Positions 1 through 8,856 are shown, counted from the first letter of the stretch. The stretch is DNA of 56,994 nucleotides from Candidatus Tritonobacter lacicola (GCA_030765135.1 JAVCDC010000093.1:1-56994); one strand, 5' to 3'. Program-made: numbers and translations. The notes: a model not told the origin generated them from the sequence alone.

Positions 1-1
1 C

Positions 2-70
2 AAGCTGATTGTGAAGGTCATCGAGGGGGTCAAGTTCGTAGATGGAGAGATGAAAGAGATAGCTGCTTAG
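2..70 (+). CDS. C-terminal end of an unidentified protein (partial)
   Basis: An open frame enters from the left edge and ends at TAG, giving 22 residues (KLIVKVIEGVKFVDGEM and onward) with alternating hydrophobic and charged residues that look like real protein. The rest of the gene lies outside the window. The fragment is too short to identify; a transposase tail is possible, but nothing visible proves it. Confidence 0.35.
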   Translation, partial: KLIVKVIEGVKFVDGEMKEIAA

Positions 71-706
71 GAGCTGTTACACGAGGATGCGCACATGCTC
101 CTGTCCACAACATTTGACAATATCTCACACGATACGTCAAGATTGGGAAACGCACATGCGCTCAGCTTGACGTCGACACTGATATATCAGCGCTAAAGGT
201 CCCCTCAGAATTGAAGGGAGAATACAAGTGCTCCACAAAGGGAACGTCCATGTTCTATTTCGATATAGCGAATCGCTCCTTTGTATCAGGGACAATTGCC
301 CTCATTATGCAGTTCAGCATTGATGCCCCCATGTCCCAGATGAAAATATCAGGAGAGGATGCTCCTGACATGCCTGAGAGGTCCAAGATGTCTATGATCA
401 GTGACAATCTCATTCGCGTTAAACTGAAAGAGTGAAGATTTGCCCCAACCATTGCTTCCAGGCGACGGCCGGAAGCCGCGCCTGAAGCACACGTTATTTT
501 TTCTCTGTGTTGTCTGTGGTTTAATGTTTTTTCCTTTAACTTTAAACATTGCACTCTTAACCGTGGTTAACCTCTGCGTCTCTGCGGTTCCTTATTGCTT
601 TTAAAATTGAACATTGGTTATTGGATATTGGTTATTCCATCGTTAACTGTCTCCTCTGTGGTTCTTTATTCATTGCTTTGTTAGAATTGATTGTGAGGGG
701 TGTGAT
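71..706. other. Gene-poor stretch with word-like repeat remnants
   Basis: No convincing gene is visible. A 74-codon frame at 211-435 has no ribosome binding site and no recognisable motif. From about 520 to 660 the sequence becomes AT-rich and contains the word families found in other gaps of this window: CTCTGCGTCTCTGCGGTTC near 564, GGTTATTGGATATTGGTTAT near 614, and CTCCTCTGTGGTTCTTTATT near 651. These look like dispersed repeat relics between the edge gene and nadC. Confidence 0.5.
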
Positions 707-1567
707 ATGGCCGATCTGGACATGAAGAAGGTGGCGGAGGTTGTAGCGATTTCATTGAAAGAAGATGCTGTCTCGGAGGACATAACGACCGATTCCGTTG
801 TGGATGAGAACTGTGAGGCGATAGGGGAGATCGAGACGGGCCGGAAGGGCGTCCTGGCCGGCCTGGACGTTGCTGCCGAGGTGTTCCGTCAGGTCGACGA
901 AACCCTCGCCGTAGAAAAGCCGGCCGGCGACGGCGAGCAGGTGATGCCCGGCCGGGTTGTTATGAGAGTTGAGGGAAGGGCCAGCTCGATCCTCAAGGGT
1001 GAGCGCGTGGCGCTCAACCTGCTGAGCCATCTCTCGGGCGTGGCCACCCTGACGGCTCGATTCGTGGAGAAGGCGGCCGCCCCTAACGTCGACATTCTCG
1101 ACACGAGGAAGACGACGCCCGGCCTCAGGTTGCTCGAGAAGTACGCGGTACGAATGGGTGGCGGCGTCAACCATCGCCTCGACCTGTCCGACCGGATCCT
1201 CATAAAGGACAACCATCTCGCCCTTCAGGACGGGGGGCGAAGGGAGCGTATGGGGAGGGCCGTAAGCGCCGCCCGGGAAAAGTATCCCGGGGTTACCATC
1301 GAGGTCGAGGCACAGGACCTCGACGATGTCGTGGACGCCCTGGAGGCCGGGGCGGACATCATCATGCTGGACAACATGTCTCCCGGTGAGCTTGCGCGCG
1401 CCGTTGAGATAGTGGGGGGGCGGGCGAGGACCGAGGCGTCCGGGGGGGTCGACCTGGAGAGCGTCGAGAAGATAGCCGCCAGCGGCGTCGATTCGATGTC
1501 CATCGGCGCTCTGACGCACTCAGCCCCCGCCCTGGACTTCAGCATGGAGATCCGCCCTCGCGAGTAA
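707..1567 (+). CDS. nadC: Nicotinate-nucleotide pyrophosphorylase (quinolinate phosphoribosyltransferase)
   Basis: NadC converts quinolinate and PRPP to nicotinate mononucleotide, CO2 and PPi in de novo NAD synthesis in the cytoplasm. The 286-residue product has the family's usual length and order: an N-terminal alpha/beta sandwich (about 1-115), then a barrel with DTRKTTPGLR, KYAVRMGGGVNHRLDLSD and ILIKDNH for substrate and phosphate binding, and late barrel strands with EVEAQ, IIMLDNM and EASGGV. The ATG at 707 follows GAGGGG at a suitable distance. It lies upstream of birA without overlap, separated by a repeat-rich gap. nadA and nadB are not in the window. Confidence 0.96.
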   Translation: MADLDMKKVAEVVAISLKEDAVSEDITTDSVVDENCEAIGEIETGRKGVLAGLDVAAEVFRQVDETLAVEKPAGDGEQVMPGRVVMRVEGRASSILKGERVALNLLSHLSGVATLTARFVEKAAAPNVDILDTRKTTPGLRLLEKYAVRMGGGVNHRLDLSDRILIKDNHLALQDGGRRERMGRAVSAAREKYPGVTIEVEAQDLDDVVDALEAGADIIMLDNMSPGELARAVEIVGGRARTEASGGVDLESVEKIAASGVDSMSIGALTHSAPALDFSMEIRPRE

Positions 1568-1594
1568 GTGGACAAGAGGCGAGATGCGAGAAGC

Positions 1595-1765
1595 ATGAAA
1601 ATATGTAAGCATAAAAATAAGCAGCCACAAAGGCACAAAGAAAAGACGAATGTTCAATAACCAATGCTTAAAAAAAGAAGAAGAGAAGAAGAAACCACTG
1701 AAAGCGCAGAAGATAGAAGATAAAAAGACAAATTACGAGTAAGAGTACGATTACGATTAAGAGCA
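1595..1765. repeat. Intergenic word-repeat tract between nadC and birA
   Basis: AT- and purine-rich gap holding three recurring words: GCCACAAAGGCACAAAGAAA (about 1622), TTCAATAACCAATGC (about 1652), and the ACGAGTAAGAGTACGATTAC type (about 1736). The first also occurs near 8784 and 17932, the second belongs to the TTGGTTATT family, and the third recurs near 16820. No gene is apparent. Confidence 0.6.
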
Positions 1766-1780
1766 GGGTGGAGTACCTGA

Positions 1781-2788
1781 ATGGATAGGGAGCGACATAT
1801 AAAGCCCACCACGCTGATACTCGACAGCTTGCACAAGGAGAGGGAGCGGGGGGGGTTCGTCTCCGGCGAGGAGCTCGCCGATAGGCTCGGGATGTCCCGC
1901 GCGGCGGTGTGGCAGAGGATATCGGAGCTGCGCGGCATGGGGTACGTCATCGAGGCCCAGCCCCACCACGGCTACCGACTCGCGAACGTGCCCGACAGGA
2001 TGCTCGGGTACGAGATCGAGCGCTCGCTGGGCACCGGCATTATAGGGCGGAATGTCATATGCTACGATGCGGTATCGTCGACAAACGATATAGCTGCCGA
2101 GATGGCTGAGAAGGGGGAGCCGGAGGGGTGCGCGGTCTTCGCCGAGTGCCAGAGAAAGGGCCGGGGGAGGATGGGCCGCTCGTGGATCGCCCCGACTGGG
2201 AAGAACATCCTCATGACTTTCATCCTTCGGCCGCGGATGAGGGCGGTGAACGCGCCCCAGGTAACGCTGATGAGCGCCGTCGCGTGCGCGGAGGCCATCC
2301 GGGTAGTGACGGGGCTGCCCGCCCTGATAAAATGGCCGAACGATATCCTTATCGGCGACAGGAAGGTCTGCGGAATACTCGTCGAGCTTTTCTCGGAGCT
2401 GGACGGGATAAGGTATATCCTGGTGGGTGTCGGCCTGAACGTGAACGTGCGGAGGGAGGAATTCCCCGGGGAGATCGTGGAAACCGCGACGTCTCTCCTT
2501 GACGAGCTCGGGCAAAAGGTTTCGCGGATCGCCCTCGCGAGGGAGCTGCTGCAAAAGCTCGATGAAAATTACAGTATTCTCAGGGAGTCCGGCTTCTCTT
2601 CCATAATGGATAAATGGAAAGAGATGTCGGCGACGCTCGGAAGGAGCATCAGGGTGACGTGGCCCGACGGCAAGAAGGAGATAGGGAGCGCCTACGCACT
2701 GGATGCGGACGGCGCGCTGCTCCTGCGGCGCGAGACCGGCTTCACCGCCCGCATCACCTCCGGCGACATCCAAATATTAGGGACGTAG
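1781..2788 (+). CDS. birA: Bifunctional biotin operon repressor / biotin-protein ligase
   Basis: BirA activates biotin to biotinyl-5'-AMP and transfers it to carrier proteins such as acetyl-CoA carboxylase BCCP; versions with an N-terminal helix-turn-helix can also repress biotin genes. This 335-residue protein has both parts: a winged HTH at about 10-65 (SGEELADRLGMSRAAVWQRI) and a ligase core with STND, the biotin loop GRGRMGRSW, KWPNDI and GILVE, then a C-terminal SH3-like domain. The start ATG follows GGGTGGAG at short distance. No biotin genes are nearby, so its regulatory targets cannot be named. Confidence 0.95.
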   Translation: MDRERHIKPTTLILDSLHKERERGGFVSGEELADRLGMSRAAVWQRISELRGMGYVIEAQPHHGYRLANVPDRMLGYEIERSLGTGIIGRNVICYDAVSSTNDIAAEMAEKGEPEGCAVFAECQRKGRGRMGRSWIAPTGKNILMTFILRPRMRAVNAPQVTLMSAVACAEAIRVVTGLPALIKWPNDILIGDRKVCGILVELFSELDGIRYILVGVGLNVNVRREEFPGEIVETATSLLDELGQKVSRIALARELLQKLDENYSILRESGFSSIMDKWKEMSATLGRSIRVTWPDGKKEIGSAYALDADGALLLRRETGFTARITSGDIQILGT

Positions 2789-2795
2789 GTTGAAT

Positions 2796-2823
2796 TTGTT
2801 CAATTAACCAATCGAAATAATAT
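2796..2823 (+). promoter_or_regulatory. Possible sigma70-type promoter before the TPR lipoprotein cluster
   Basis: TTGTTC and TAATAT are separated by 16 bases in an AT-rich gap 50 bases upstream of the next gene. The -35 part overlaps a small inverted repeat, TTGAA-TTTG-TTCAA. The match to consensus is moderate, so this is only a candidate. Confidence 0.25.
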
Positions 2824-2875
2824 GCGAGGTTCCAAAGGTACCTGTAAGCATAGGCTGGAATAGGGAGAAGAGATA

Positions 2876-3313
2876 ATGAAAAGGACATTGCTGGTTTTTG
2901 GCTTCGCGGCGGTTCTTGCCGGGAACGTATATGCCGCGGATTGGGGTCGCGTGGACGGGAAGTACTGGAATAACATCGATACGAAGTGGGGGCGTAGCGG
3001 AGAGGCGATAAAGGCCAACTACCTGCTCGGAATTCTCGACGGGTTCCATTTCATGATAGACAGGGCAGAAATGCCGGAGGGCGCCCCGGTCTTCCCGCTG
3101 AAAGATATGAACAGTGTCATCTCCGCTCTTGACCGGTTTTACGGCAATCCAGACAACGTAAAAATTCCCGCTGTATATGCTTTAGCCATAGTGAACATGC
3201 AGCTGAGAGGGGTGGATAAACCGACGATCGAGCAAGCCATCAAGGAAAAGAGGATATTCTGGAACAAGGAAGGACAGCAGGTGCGGGAGGAGGGGGAAGA
3301 CCCCGGGTCTTAA
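2876..3313 (+). CDS. Small exported protein, unknown function
   Basis: The 145-residue product begins with a clear signal peptide (MKRTLLVFGFAAVLAGNVYA, cleavage expected after AGNVYA), so it should be periplasmic or secreted. The mature part is helical, with an ILDGF segment and a conserved-looking VPxxYA-like stretch (KIPAVYALAIVNMQLRG). This pattern resembles Rap1a/Tai-type small periplasmic proteins, but that is a resemblance only. GGAATAGGGAGAAGAGATA lies just upstream and includes a usable ribosome binding site. It is 8 bases from the next gene and probably cotranscribed with the two TPR lipoproteins that follow. Confidence 0.7.
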   Translation: MKRTLLVFGFAAVLAGNVYAADWGRVDGKYWNNIDTKWGRSGEAIKANYLLGILDGFHFMIDRAEMPEGAPVFPLKDMNSVISALDRFYGNPDNVKIPAVYALAIVNMQLRGVDKPTIEQAIKEKRIFWNKEGQQVREEGEDPGS

Positions 3314-3321
3314 ATCAAGAA

Positions 3322-3897
3322 ATGAAGGCCGACGCAATAAAGACCTTTCTTGTATTCATCGCTTTCGCGGCGGTTGTTTGTGCGGTACTGCCGGGTTGTT
3401 CAAAGGTCGGGGAGGAAGAAACGGTTGGTGATAATGCCGGGGAGTGCTACAGGCAGGCCGTGGCTTATAAACAGATGGAGCGTTATCCTGAAGCCGTGAG
3501 AGCACTGAATCAGGCTATCCGGATCAATCCCGCCTATGCCAAGGCGTATTACTGTCTTGGGACGGTTTATGTCAAGATGAGGCGTTACCCGGAGGCGGTT
3601 GAAGCCTTCAAGCAGGCTATCAGTATCAAGCCCGATTACACCAAGGCGTATTATGAGCTGGGCGAGGCGTATAACAAACTGAGGCGCTACGGGGAAGCGG
3701 TGGAGGTATTCAAGCGGGCTGTACAGATCAAGCCCGCTTACGCCAAGGCGCACTATGGCCTCGGCCTGGCTTACTTGAGGCTTGGAGACGCTGACTCTGC
3801 TATGAAAGAGTACGATATTCTGGATGAAATTGATGGGGGAAGGGCCGGCAAGCTGTTCAACCTGATTCAGGACACGGCGCCCGGGATTAAGAAGTAG
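3322..3897 (+). CDS. TPR-repeat lipoprotein
   Basis: The 191-residue product has a lipoprotein signal ending in the lipobox LPGC (Cys about residue 27), so it is likely anchored in a membrane facing the periplasm. About four tandem TPR units follow, each with the A..Y..LG..Y......EA...F..AI..P pattern (AKAYYCLGTVYVKMRRYPEA and successors). TPR proteins scaffold protein complexes; no partner can be inferred. The repeats are close in DNA sequence, indicating recent internal duplication. It is followed 37 bases later by a second TPR lipoprotein of similar design, probably a paralog. Confidence 0.8.
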   Translation: MKADAIKTFLVFIAFAAVVCAVLPGCSKVGEEETVGDNAGECYRQAVAYKQMERYPEAVRALNQAIRINPAYAKAYYCLGTVYVKMRRYPEAVEAFKQAISIKPDYTKAYYELGEAYNKLRRYGEAVEVFKRAVQIKPAYAKAHYGLGLAYLRLGDADSAMKEYDILDEIDGGRAGKLFNLIQDTAPGIKK

Positions 3898-3934
3898 CGG
3901 CCGAGGAGAGGGTTGTGATATCTGAGGTGATAAA

Positions 3935-4942
3935 ATGAGGAGTACTGCTGTAAAAGTCCTGATCGCTGTTGCGCTCGGGCAGTGCTTCTTTTCTTCGGGG
4001 TGTTCTGTTGGATGGAGGGGAAAAGACGAGGGTGAACGCCGGCCTCTCGACCCGGTCGCCTCGGAAACGGCGAGGGCCCACTTCAATAGCGGTGTGAAGT
4101 ATGCCATGGTCGGTCGCTATCATTACGCGATAGAAGCCTACAGGGAAGCTATCCGTATCCAGCCGGATGATGCCATGGCTCGCTATGGTCTGGCAGTAGC
4201 TTATTTGCTATCCGGTAATCTTGTCTCGGCCTCGGATGAATGCAAAGCATTAAAGGAACTGGACAAGGAGCTTGCCAACAGGCTGTTTGCTATAATCGAT
4301 AAGGAAGAAGAAGCGAATATTGAGCTTTGCCGCCACAAGATGGCGGTGCGCATCAGGCCTGATGATGCTGTGGCATACTGTAGACTGGGCATGGCTTACT
4401 CCAAACTCGGGCGACACGAGGAAGCGATAGAAGCCTACAAGCAGGCGATCCGTATCATGCCCGATGTCGACGGCGTATATTACAATATGGGGGAGGCTTA
4501 CTCTGAGCTCGGACGCTACCTGGAAGCGATAGAGGCCTACAAGCAGGCGATCCGCTTGATATCCGACGATGCCGATGCGCACTACAAACTGGGTGTGGCT
4601 TACGCTAAGCTTGGCCGCCGCAGCGAAGCGATCGAGGCCTTCAACCGTGTCGTAGACAACAGGCCCGATGATACTGACGCGCACTACCTGCTGGGTGTGA
4701 CTTACGGTAAACTGGGACGCCATAATGATGCGATCGAAGCTTTCAATCAGGTAATTCTCATCAATCCCGATTATTCCAGTGCCCACTACGGCCTGGGAAT
4801 GGTTTATTTGAGTTTGGGGAAAGCGAGATCGGCCTTGGAGGAGTACGATATTCTGAGAAGGCTGGACCGGGAGAAAGCGGATAAGCTTTTTAATTCGATC
4901 TTTGTAAATGAGGTATTGGGAGGAAGAAGTCCCAATAGATGA
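3935..4942 (+). CDS. TPR-repeat lipoprotein, larger paralog
   Basis: The 335-residue product has a signal ending in SSGC (lipobox Cys about residue 23) and then two TPR blocks: units at about 45-105, a spacer around 110-130 (KEEEANIELCRHKM), and five or six units to about residue 320. Each unit carries GxxYxxLGRxxEAIEAYxQAIRI-like repeats. The C-terminal unit (ALEEYDILRRLDREKADKLF) closely matches the last unit of the preceding gene (AMKEYDILDEIDGGRAGKLF), so the two genes arose by duplication. Its stop lies 4 bases before the coaX start, which suggests cotranscription although no functional link is obvious. Confidence 0.8.
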   Translation: MRSTAVKVLIAVALGQCFFSSGCSVGWRGKDEGERRPLDPVASETARAHFNSGVKYAMVGRYHYAIEAYREAIRIQPDDAMARYGLAVAYLLSGNLVSASDECKALKELDKELANRLFAIIDKEEEANIELCRHKMAVRIRPDDAVAYCRLGMAYSKLGRHEEAIEAYKQAIRIMPDVDGVYYNMGEAYSELGRYLEAIEAYKQAIRLISDDADAHYKLGVAYAKLGRRSEAIEAFNRVVDNRPDDTDAHYLLGVTYGKLGRHNDAIEAFNQVILINPDYSSAHYGLGMVYLSLGKARSALEEYDILRRLDREKADKLFNSIFVNEVLGGRSPNR

Positions 4943-4946
4943 GACA

Positions 4947-5711
4947 ATGGATGCAGAGCGACGTTTTCATGTAATCGATGTGGGGAATAAAACGGTTCAC
5001 GCGGGCATCGCGGACGCGGCTAAAATTATCGATCACCGGAAGATGCCGTCCTCGCCGGAGGGGCTCGATGAGGGGCTTGGCGACCTGCCGGGCTCCATTC
5101 CCGGCGTGGATATCGGCGGCGCAATAATAGCGAGCGTTGTCCCGTCGCTTAACCCCTTCCTGGAACAGCTCTGCCGGGAGCGTCTCTCGGTCGCGCCGGT
5201 TTTTCTGAACCACGAGACCGACACGGGCATCCGCATCGATTACGCCGACCCGTCCGAGGTGGGAGCCGACAGGATTGCCAACGCCGCAGCAGCATGTAAC
5301 CTCTACGGCTGCCCGGCCATCGTCGTTGATTTCGGAACGGCGATAACCTTTGATATTGTATCCGGCGATTGCGTCTATCTGGGGGGCGTGATAGCCCCCG
5401 GCCTGGACATGGCCTCGGAGGCCCTCTCCGAGGGGACCGCCCTCCTTCCACGTGTCGAGAGGTGGAAGCCGGTAAGCGTTATCGGCAAGTCCACCGAGGA
5501 TGCGATCCGCGCCGGCATCTACTTCGGGGTGTGCGGCTTGATCGAGCGTGTGATAAAAGAGCTCGGGGAGTCAGGGCTGGAGGGGCGTATAGTCTTCACG
5601 GGCGGCGGCTCAGAGATGGTCGCCGAGGCAATCGATTATGATGTTATTGTTAATCCCCTCCTCACCCTCGAGGGGCTTCGCATTATCTATTCCCGCATTG
5701 TCCCCGAATAA
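4947..5711 (+). CDS. coaX: Type III pantothenate kinase
   Basis: CoaX phosphorylates pantothenate, the first step of coenzyme A synthesis. The 254-residue product has the ASKHA-fold motifs of the family: phosphate loop DVGNKT near the N-terminus, PSEVGADRIANA, VDFGTAITFD, GGVIAPGLDMASEAL, and the C-terminal FTGGGSE adenosine motif. I chose the ATG at 4947 because the protein then begins just before the first conserved motif; an earlier start at 4908 would overlap the preceding gene and add 13 unconserved residues. CoaX is insensitive to CoA feedback and uses a monovalent cation in studied members. Confidence 0.92.
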   Translation: MDAERRFHVIDVGNKTVHAGIADAAKIIDHRKMPSSPEGLDEGLGDLPGSIPGVDIGGAIIASVVPSLNPFLEQLCRERLSVAPVFLNHETDTGIRIDYADPSEVGADRIANAAAACNLYGCPAIVVDFGTAITFDIVSGDCVYLGGVIAPGLDMASEALSEGTALLPRVERWKPVSVIGKSTEDAIRAGIYFGVCGLIERVIKELGESGLEGRIVFTGGGSEMVAEAIDYDVIVNPLLTLEGLRIIYSRIVPE

Positions 5712-5834
5712 CCGCCCGTCTTTTCTATTGGATTATCTTTTCGGATCCCCGGTTATTTATATGTCTTCTTCTCGGGTTGACGGGCGTTCGGCCGTAGTGC
5801 ATAATCTCTCACCCACAGGAGGGTGGTCTACATT

Positions 5835-6929
5835 ATGGAAACGATGAAAAAGATGATGGGGAGTGAAAAATACTCCTCTTTTGCCGTACCCGTCGATGAT
5901 CTGGCAGAGATCCGGGACGCAACATATTTCCTTAGGGAAGACGGTACTTTCGCTTTCTCGGAGGGATACTGCCACGAGCCAAACAGGCCGCCGGATGAGC
6001 GGCGACTCCTCTCCCATATCGTTTTCGTCCCCAACAGGGGGAACGCCCCGGACTATGCTTACAAAAATATATTCGGGGCCGACTACGAGAACGTGACAAA
6101 GCCCATTATGGCGACGCAGCCTCTCCGGCTTTTCTACCCGCTCCAGCTCAGGGAGTATCTGAAAGTCGATCCGTCGCTCGATGTGCCGAAGCCTTTTTAC
6201 GCCAGGTACAAGGTCCTCGTTCCCGTAAACACGTTCGTCTCTCACTTCCCCCCGCGCCATTCCCTGAGGGCGATAATCGAGCGCGCGGATTCGGACCCGG
6301 CGGCCATGTCCATCGCTAAAGTTACCGAGGCGACGGCGGAACTCCTCCAGATAGAGCCCGCGCAAATCGGCGTGTCCGGGTCGCTCTCGCTGGGAACCTA
6401 CGCCAATCCCCACGATGTCGACTATGTCATTTACGCCACGGTGAAGGAGATCAGGAGGATCGTCAAATTTATCTACAAGCTCACCGAGGAGAAAGAGGAA
6501 CGGAAAGTGTTCGAGTTCGGCAAGTTCTGGCCGCTGAGGTTCTGGGAGCGGTACGGCGGCGAGAAAATCATGGTCTGCCCCTTCTTCTCCTACCTGGACC
6601 TCGATGCGGCCCCGTTGCGGAATTTCAGTTTCGAGGATTGCGGTCCCGTCGTGGTTGAGGGTGTGGTTTGCGACGACACCCACAACTGTTTTAACCCCAC
6701 CGTGCTCGTGCTGGAATCCGCCAAAATAAACGGAAAGAGCTATCAGGGGGAACTGAAGCTCATCCTGTACCACGGCGGGGAGCGGGGCGATTATGTCGAA
6801 GGCGACCATCTCTGCGCGAACGGCCACTTCGGGGGCGTGACAACCTACGGCGACGGAGGCTCGGAGGTAAGGGAGCGGTTCGGGGCGGTAATGGTCACCA
6901 ATCTCGAGGATGTAACGAAGATCGTATGA
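5835..6929 (+). CDS. Predicted nucleotidyltransferase-fold protein (archaeal COG1665-like), copy 1
   Basis: This 364-residue protein has an N-terminal domain (IRDATYFLREDGTFAFSEGY, then HIVFVP) and, at about 180-200, GVSGSLSLGTYANPHDVDYV. That fits the hG[GS]...hDhDh signature of the nucleotidyltransferase fold, where the two Asp residues would bind metal. I recall the same N-terminal pattern in a mainly archaeal predicted nucleotidyltransferase family (COG1665); substrate unknown. The C-terminal part has conserved CDDTHN and LILYHGGERGDY. A strong ribosome binding site (AGGAGGG at 5817-5823) supports the ATG at 5835. It overlaps the next gene, a paralog, by 4 bases. Confidence 0.6.
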   Translation: METMKKMMGSEKYSSFAVPVDDLAEIRDATYFLREDGTFAFSEGYCHEPNRPPDERRLLSHIVFVPNRGNAPDYAYKNIFGADYENVTKPIMATQPLRLFYPLQLREYLKVDPSLDVPKPFYARYKVLVPVNTFVSHFPPRHSLRAIIERADSDPAAMSIAKVTEATAELLQIEPAQIGVSGSLSLGTYANPHDVDYVIYATVKEIRRIVKFIYKLTEEKEERKVFEFGKFWPLRFWERYGGEKIMVCPFFSYLDLDAAPLRNFSFEDCGPVVVEGVVCDDTHNCFNPTVLVLESAKINGKSYQGELKLILYHGGERGDYVEGDHLCANGHFGGVTTYGDGGSEVRERFGAVMVTNLEDVTKIV

Positions 6930-7957
6930 TATACGGCTGTGACAACAGTGTTTTGATGGAAGGCGTGTCCGCCGACGCGGATTTTCGCGATTTCATTGTC
7001 GGGATGGATCAGCTCGACGAGGTACGGGACGCGACGTTCTTCGTCCGGAACGACGGTCTCCTCGCCTTCTCGGAGGGCTACTGCCACCCGCCAGGCGCCA
7101 TGATCGGCAATATCGTTTACGTTCCCGACGGCAAGGGCACGAAGACCATATTCGGCACAAGGTACGCCAGCATCATCAAGAGGTACGGCGAAGAGGACGA
7201 CGAATGGATCCCTTTCCAGGAGCAGATCGGGATCTACCGCCGTATAGACCCCGGCCTCCACGTTGATAAACCTCTTTACGCGGAGAACAAGTGCCGCTTC
7301 AACACCGGGGATTTCATAGGGTGGGCGCCGCCGAGGAGGTCGCTGCTGAAGGTCCGGGAACGGCTGCCGTACGCGGATAAATCCATCCTGGAAATATCGG
7401 AAGCGTTCGATATAGACCCCGCCTCGATCGGCTGCACGGGGTCCATATCCCTGGGCAACCTGAAAAACATACACGACTTCGACCTGATATTTTACGGGAC
7501 AACCCGGTCCAACAGGAGAATAGTGGACAGGATCTACGAGATAACAAAGGACCCCTCCAGGCAGGTGATCGAGATGGGGATGAAGTGGGCGATCCGCTTC
7601 TACGACGATAACGGGAACGTCATCTGCCCGTTTTTCTGCTACTCGGAGAAGGACGAGATACCCCTCGCCGATTTCACCATGGAGGTGGAGAAGGAAGCGT
7701 GCCGTTACACAGGGCGGGTCTGCGACGACCTGCACAATAGCTATATGCCGTCCATCCTTCAACTCGAGGAAGTCGAGTCCGCCGACTCCCCCTCCTTCAA
7801 GGAGATCATGCTCATCATCTACCATGGGGGCTCCAAGGGCGAATACAGGTGCGGGGACAGGCTGGGAATACGGGGAAAGCTTGTCAGGGTCGAGACGGGG
7901 GGAAAACAGCTCCAGGCAATCCTCGTAACGGATATGGGGGATACCTGGAAGCTGTGA
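6926..7957 (+). CDS. Predicted nucleotidyltransferase-fold protein (archaeal COG1665-like), copy 2
   Basis: The 343-residue product is a diverged tandem paralog of the preceding gene. It shares VRDATFFVRNDGLLAFSEGY near the N-terminus, GCTGSISLGNLKNIHDFDLI in the catalytic core, CDDLHNSYMP, and LIIYHGGSKGEYRCGD near the C-terminus. The Gly-Ser and both Asp residues of the nucleotidyltransferase signature are kept in both copies, so neither looks like a dead partner. The start overlaps the upstream stop by 4 bases, so the pair is translationally coupled and may act as a heteromer. Function is unknown; RNA or nucleotide modification is a guess from the fold only. Confidence 0.6.
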   Translation: MIYGCDNSVLMEGVSADADFRDFIVGMDQLDEVRDATFFVRNDGLLAFSEGYCHPPGAMIGNIVYVPDGKGTKTIFGTRYASIIKRYGEEDDEWIPFQEQIGIYRRIDPGLHVDKPLYAENKCRFNTGDFIGWAPPRRSLLKVRERLPYADKSILEISEAFDIDPASIGCTGSISLGNLKNIHDFDLIFYGTTRSNRRIVDRIYEITKDPSRQVIEMGMKWAIRFYDDNGNVICPFFCYSEKDEIPLADFTMEVEKEACRYTGRVCDDLHNSYMPSILQLEEVESADSPSFKEIMLIIYHGGSKGEYRCGDRLGIRGKLVRVETGGKQLQAILVTDMGDTWKL

Positions 7958-8748
7958 AGGGAATACGGAACGTTCTCCTTCTGGCCGCGTTTGCCCAGCT
8001 TCTCTTCACGGGTTGCGGGACGTTCCGGCGGCCGGGGGTTATCGAGCCGCCTCTCGCGAGAGAGATTACTCCGTCACCCACGTATACGCCGACCTCTCTC
8101 CCGACACCGACAGAGGTCCCGACGCCTGTCCCCACGCCAACCCCTCTCCCCGTTGAGTTGCCGGCTAAGTGCGTGGAGATCATAAACAACGTCAAGCTTA
8201 CCGATCTCATAAAACACAGGGAGCTCTTTTCCATCGCCCTGCAGCTCGAGTTCAAGGGGCGGAACAACGAGGCTATCGCCGTCCTCCGGGAGGCGATCAA
8301 GTACCGGCCCAACAACGAGCTGACGCGGATGAAACTGGCCCAGCTGCTGAGGGATGCGGGAGTGCCGGAAGAGCCCGCGCAGGAGGCGACACGGGTCGCG
8401 CCGACTGCCGTAACGGCGGAGAAAAAAGAGGAGCCGCTGATCGAGGATGCTCCTCCCGGCCTCGCCCTCCATGATGACTATCTCGATATAGTGAACAACG
8501 CGAGGTTAAGCGCTTGCGCGAGGGGGTTCAAGCTTTTCGTCCTGGCAAGCAAGCTCGAAAGAGAGGGGAAGGCCCGGGAGGCGCTCTTTCTATACGGGAA
8601 GGCCGTCTCCCTCTGCCCTGAAGAGGACGGCCCGAACGCGACCATCAACCGTCAATCGAAGGTCAAGATCGGTCTTCTGGAAAACAGAATCAAGGCTGAA
8701 GAAGCCCGAAAAGCTGAAGAAGAGTCCGGGAAAAAGGCCAATAATTAA
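7954..8748 (+). CDS. TPR-like lipoprotein with Thr/Pro-rich linker
   Basis: The GTG at 7954 overlaps the upstream stop and gives a 264-residue protein with signal peptide and lipobox (LLFTGC, Cys about residue 20). A flexible linker rich in TPTP at about 40-65 probably spans the envelope. Two related helical modules follow (about 68-125 and 175-235), each starting with a KCVEIINNVKL/DYLDIVNNARL motif and containing a TPR-like helix pair. The tail is Glu/Lys-rich. The upstream in-frame start at 7849 is rejected because it would bury the signal sequence 35 residues inside. Function unknown; it sits at the end of the nucleotidyltransferase pair. Confidence 0.65.
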   Translation: MKGIRNVLLLAAFAQLLFTGCGTFRRPGVIEPPLAREITPSPTYTPTSLPTPTEVPTPVPTPTPLPVELPAKCVEIINNVKLTDLIKHRELFSIALQLEFKGRNNEAIAVLREAIKYRPNNELTRMKLAQLLRDAGVPEEPAQEATRVAPTAVTAEKKEEPLIEDAPPGLALHDDYLDIVNNARLSACARGFKLFVLASKLEREGKAREALFLYGKAVSLCPEEDGPNATINRQSKVKIGLLENRIKAEEARKAEEESGKKANN

Positions 8749-8783
8749 TAACTGGATAGTATAGGAATTTGTTATTTAAATTA

Positions 8784-8856
8784 GCCACAAAGGCACGAAG
8801 ACACGAAGAAAAGCAAATAATAATTATTCTTCTTTGTGCCTTGGTGTCTTAGTGGC
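8784..8856. repeat. Inverted pair of CACAAAGGCAC-type word repeats
   Basis: The arm at 8784-8811 and the arm at 8829-8856 are imperfect reverse complements of about 28 bases (GCCACAAAGGCACGAAGACA against GTGTCTTAGTGGC on the right), separated by an AT-rich spacer. RNA from either strand could form a long hairpin. The same word pair appears between pheS and pheT. A short GC hairpin (CCCCGGC-GAA-GCCGGG) follows at 8862-8877, then a T-rich run, which could end transcription. Confidence 0.65.

Noticed and set aside
211-435. A 74-codon open frame near the left edge
   Set aside because: It has no ribosome binding site, starts at TTG, and shows no recognisable motif; adjacent sequence looks non-coding.
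5835-7957. The tandem nucleotidyltransferase pair as a toxin-antitoxin module
   Set aside because: Both proteins are about 350 residues and similar to each other; no small antitoxin partner is present.
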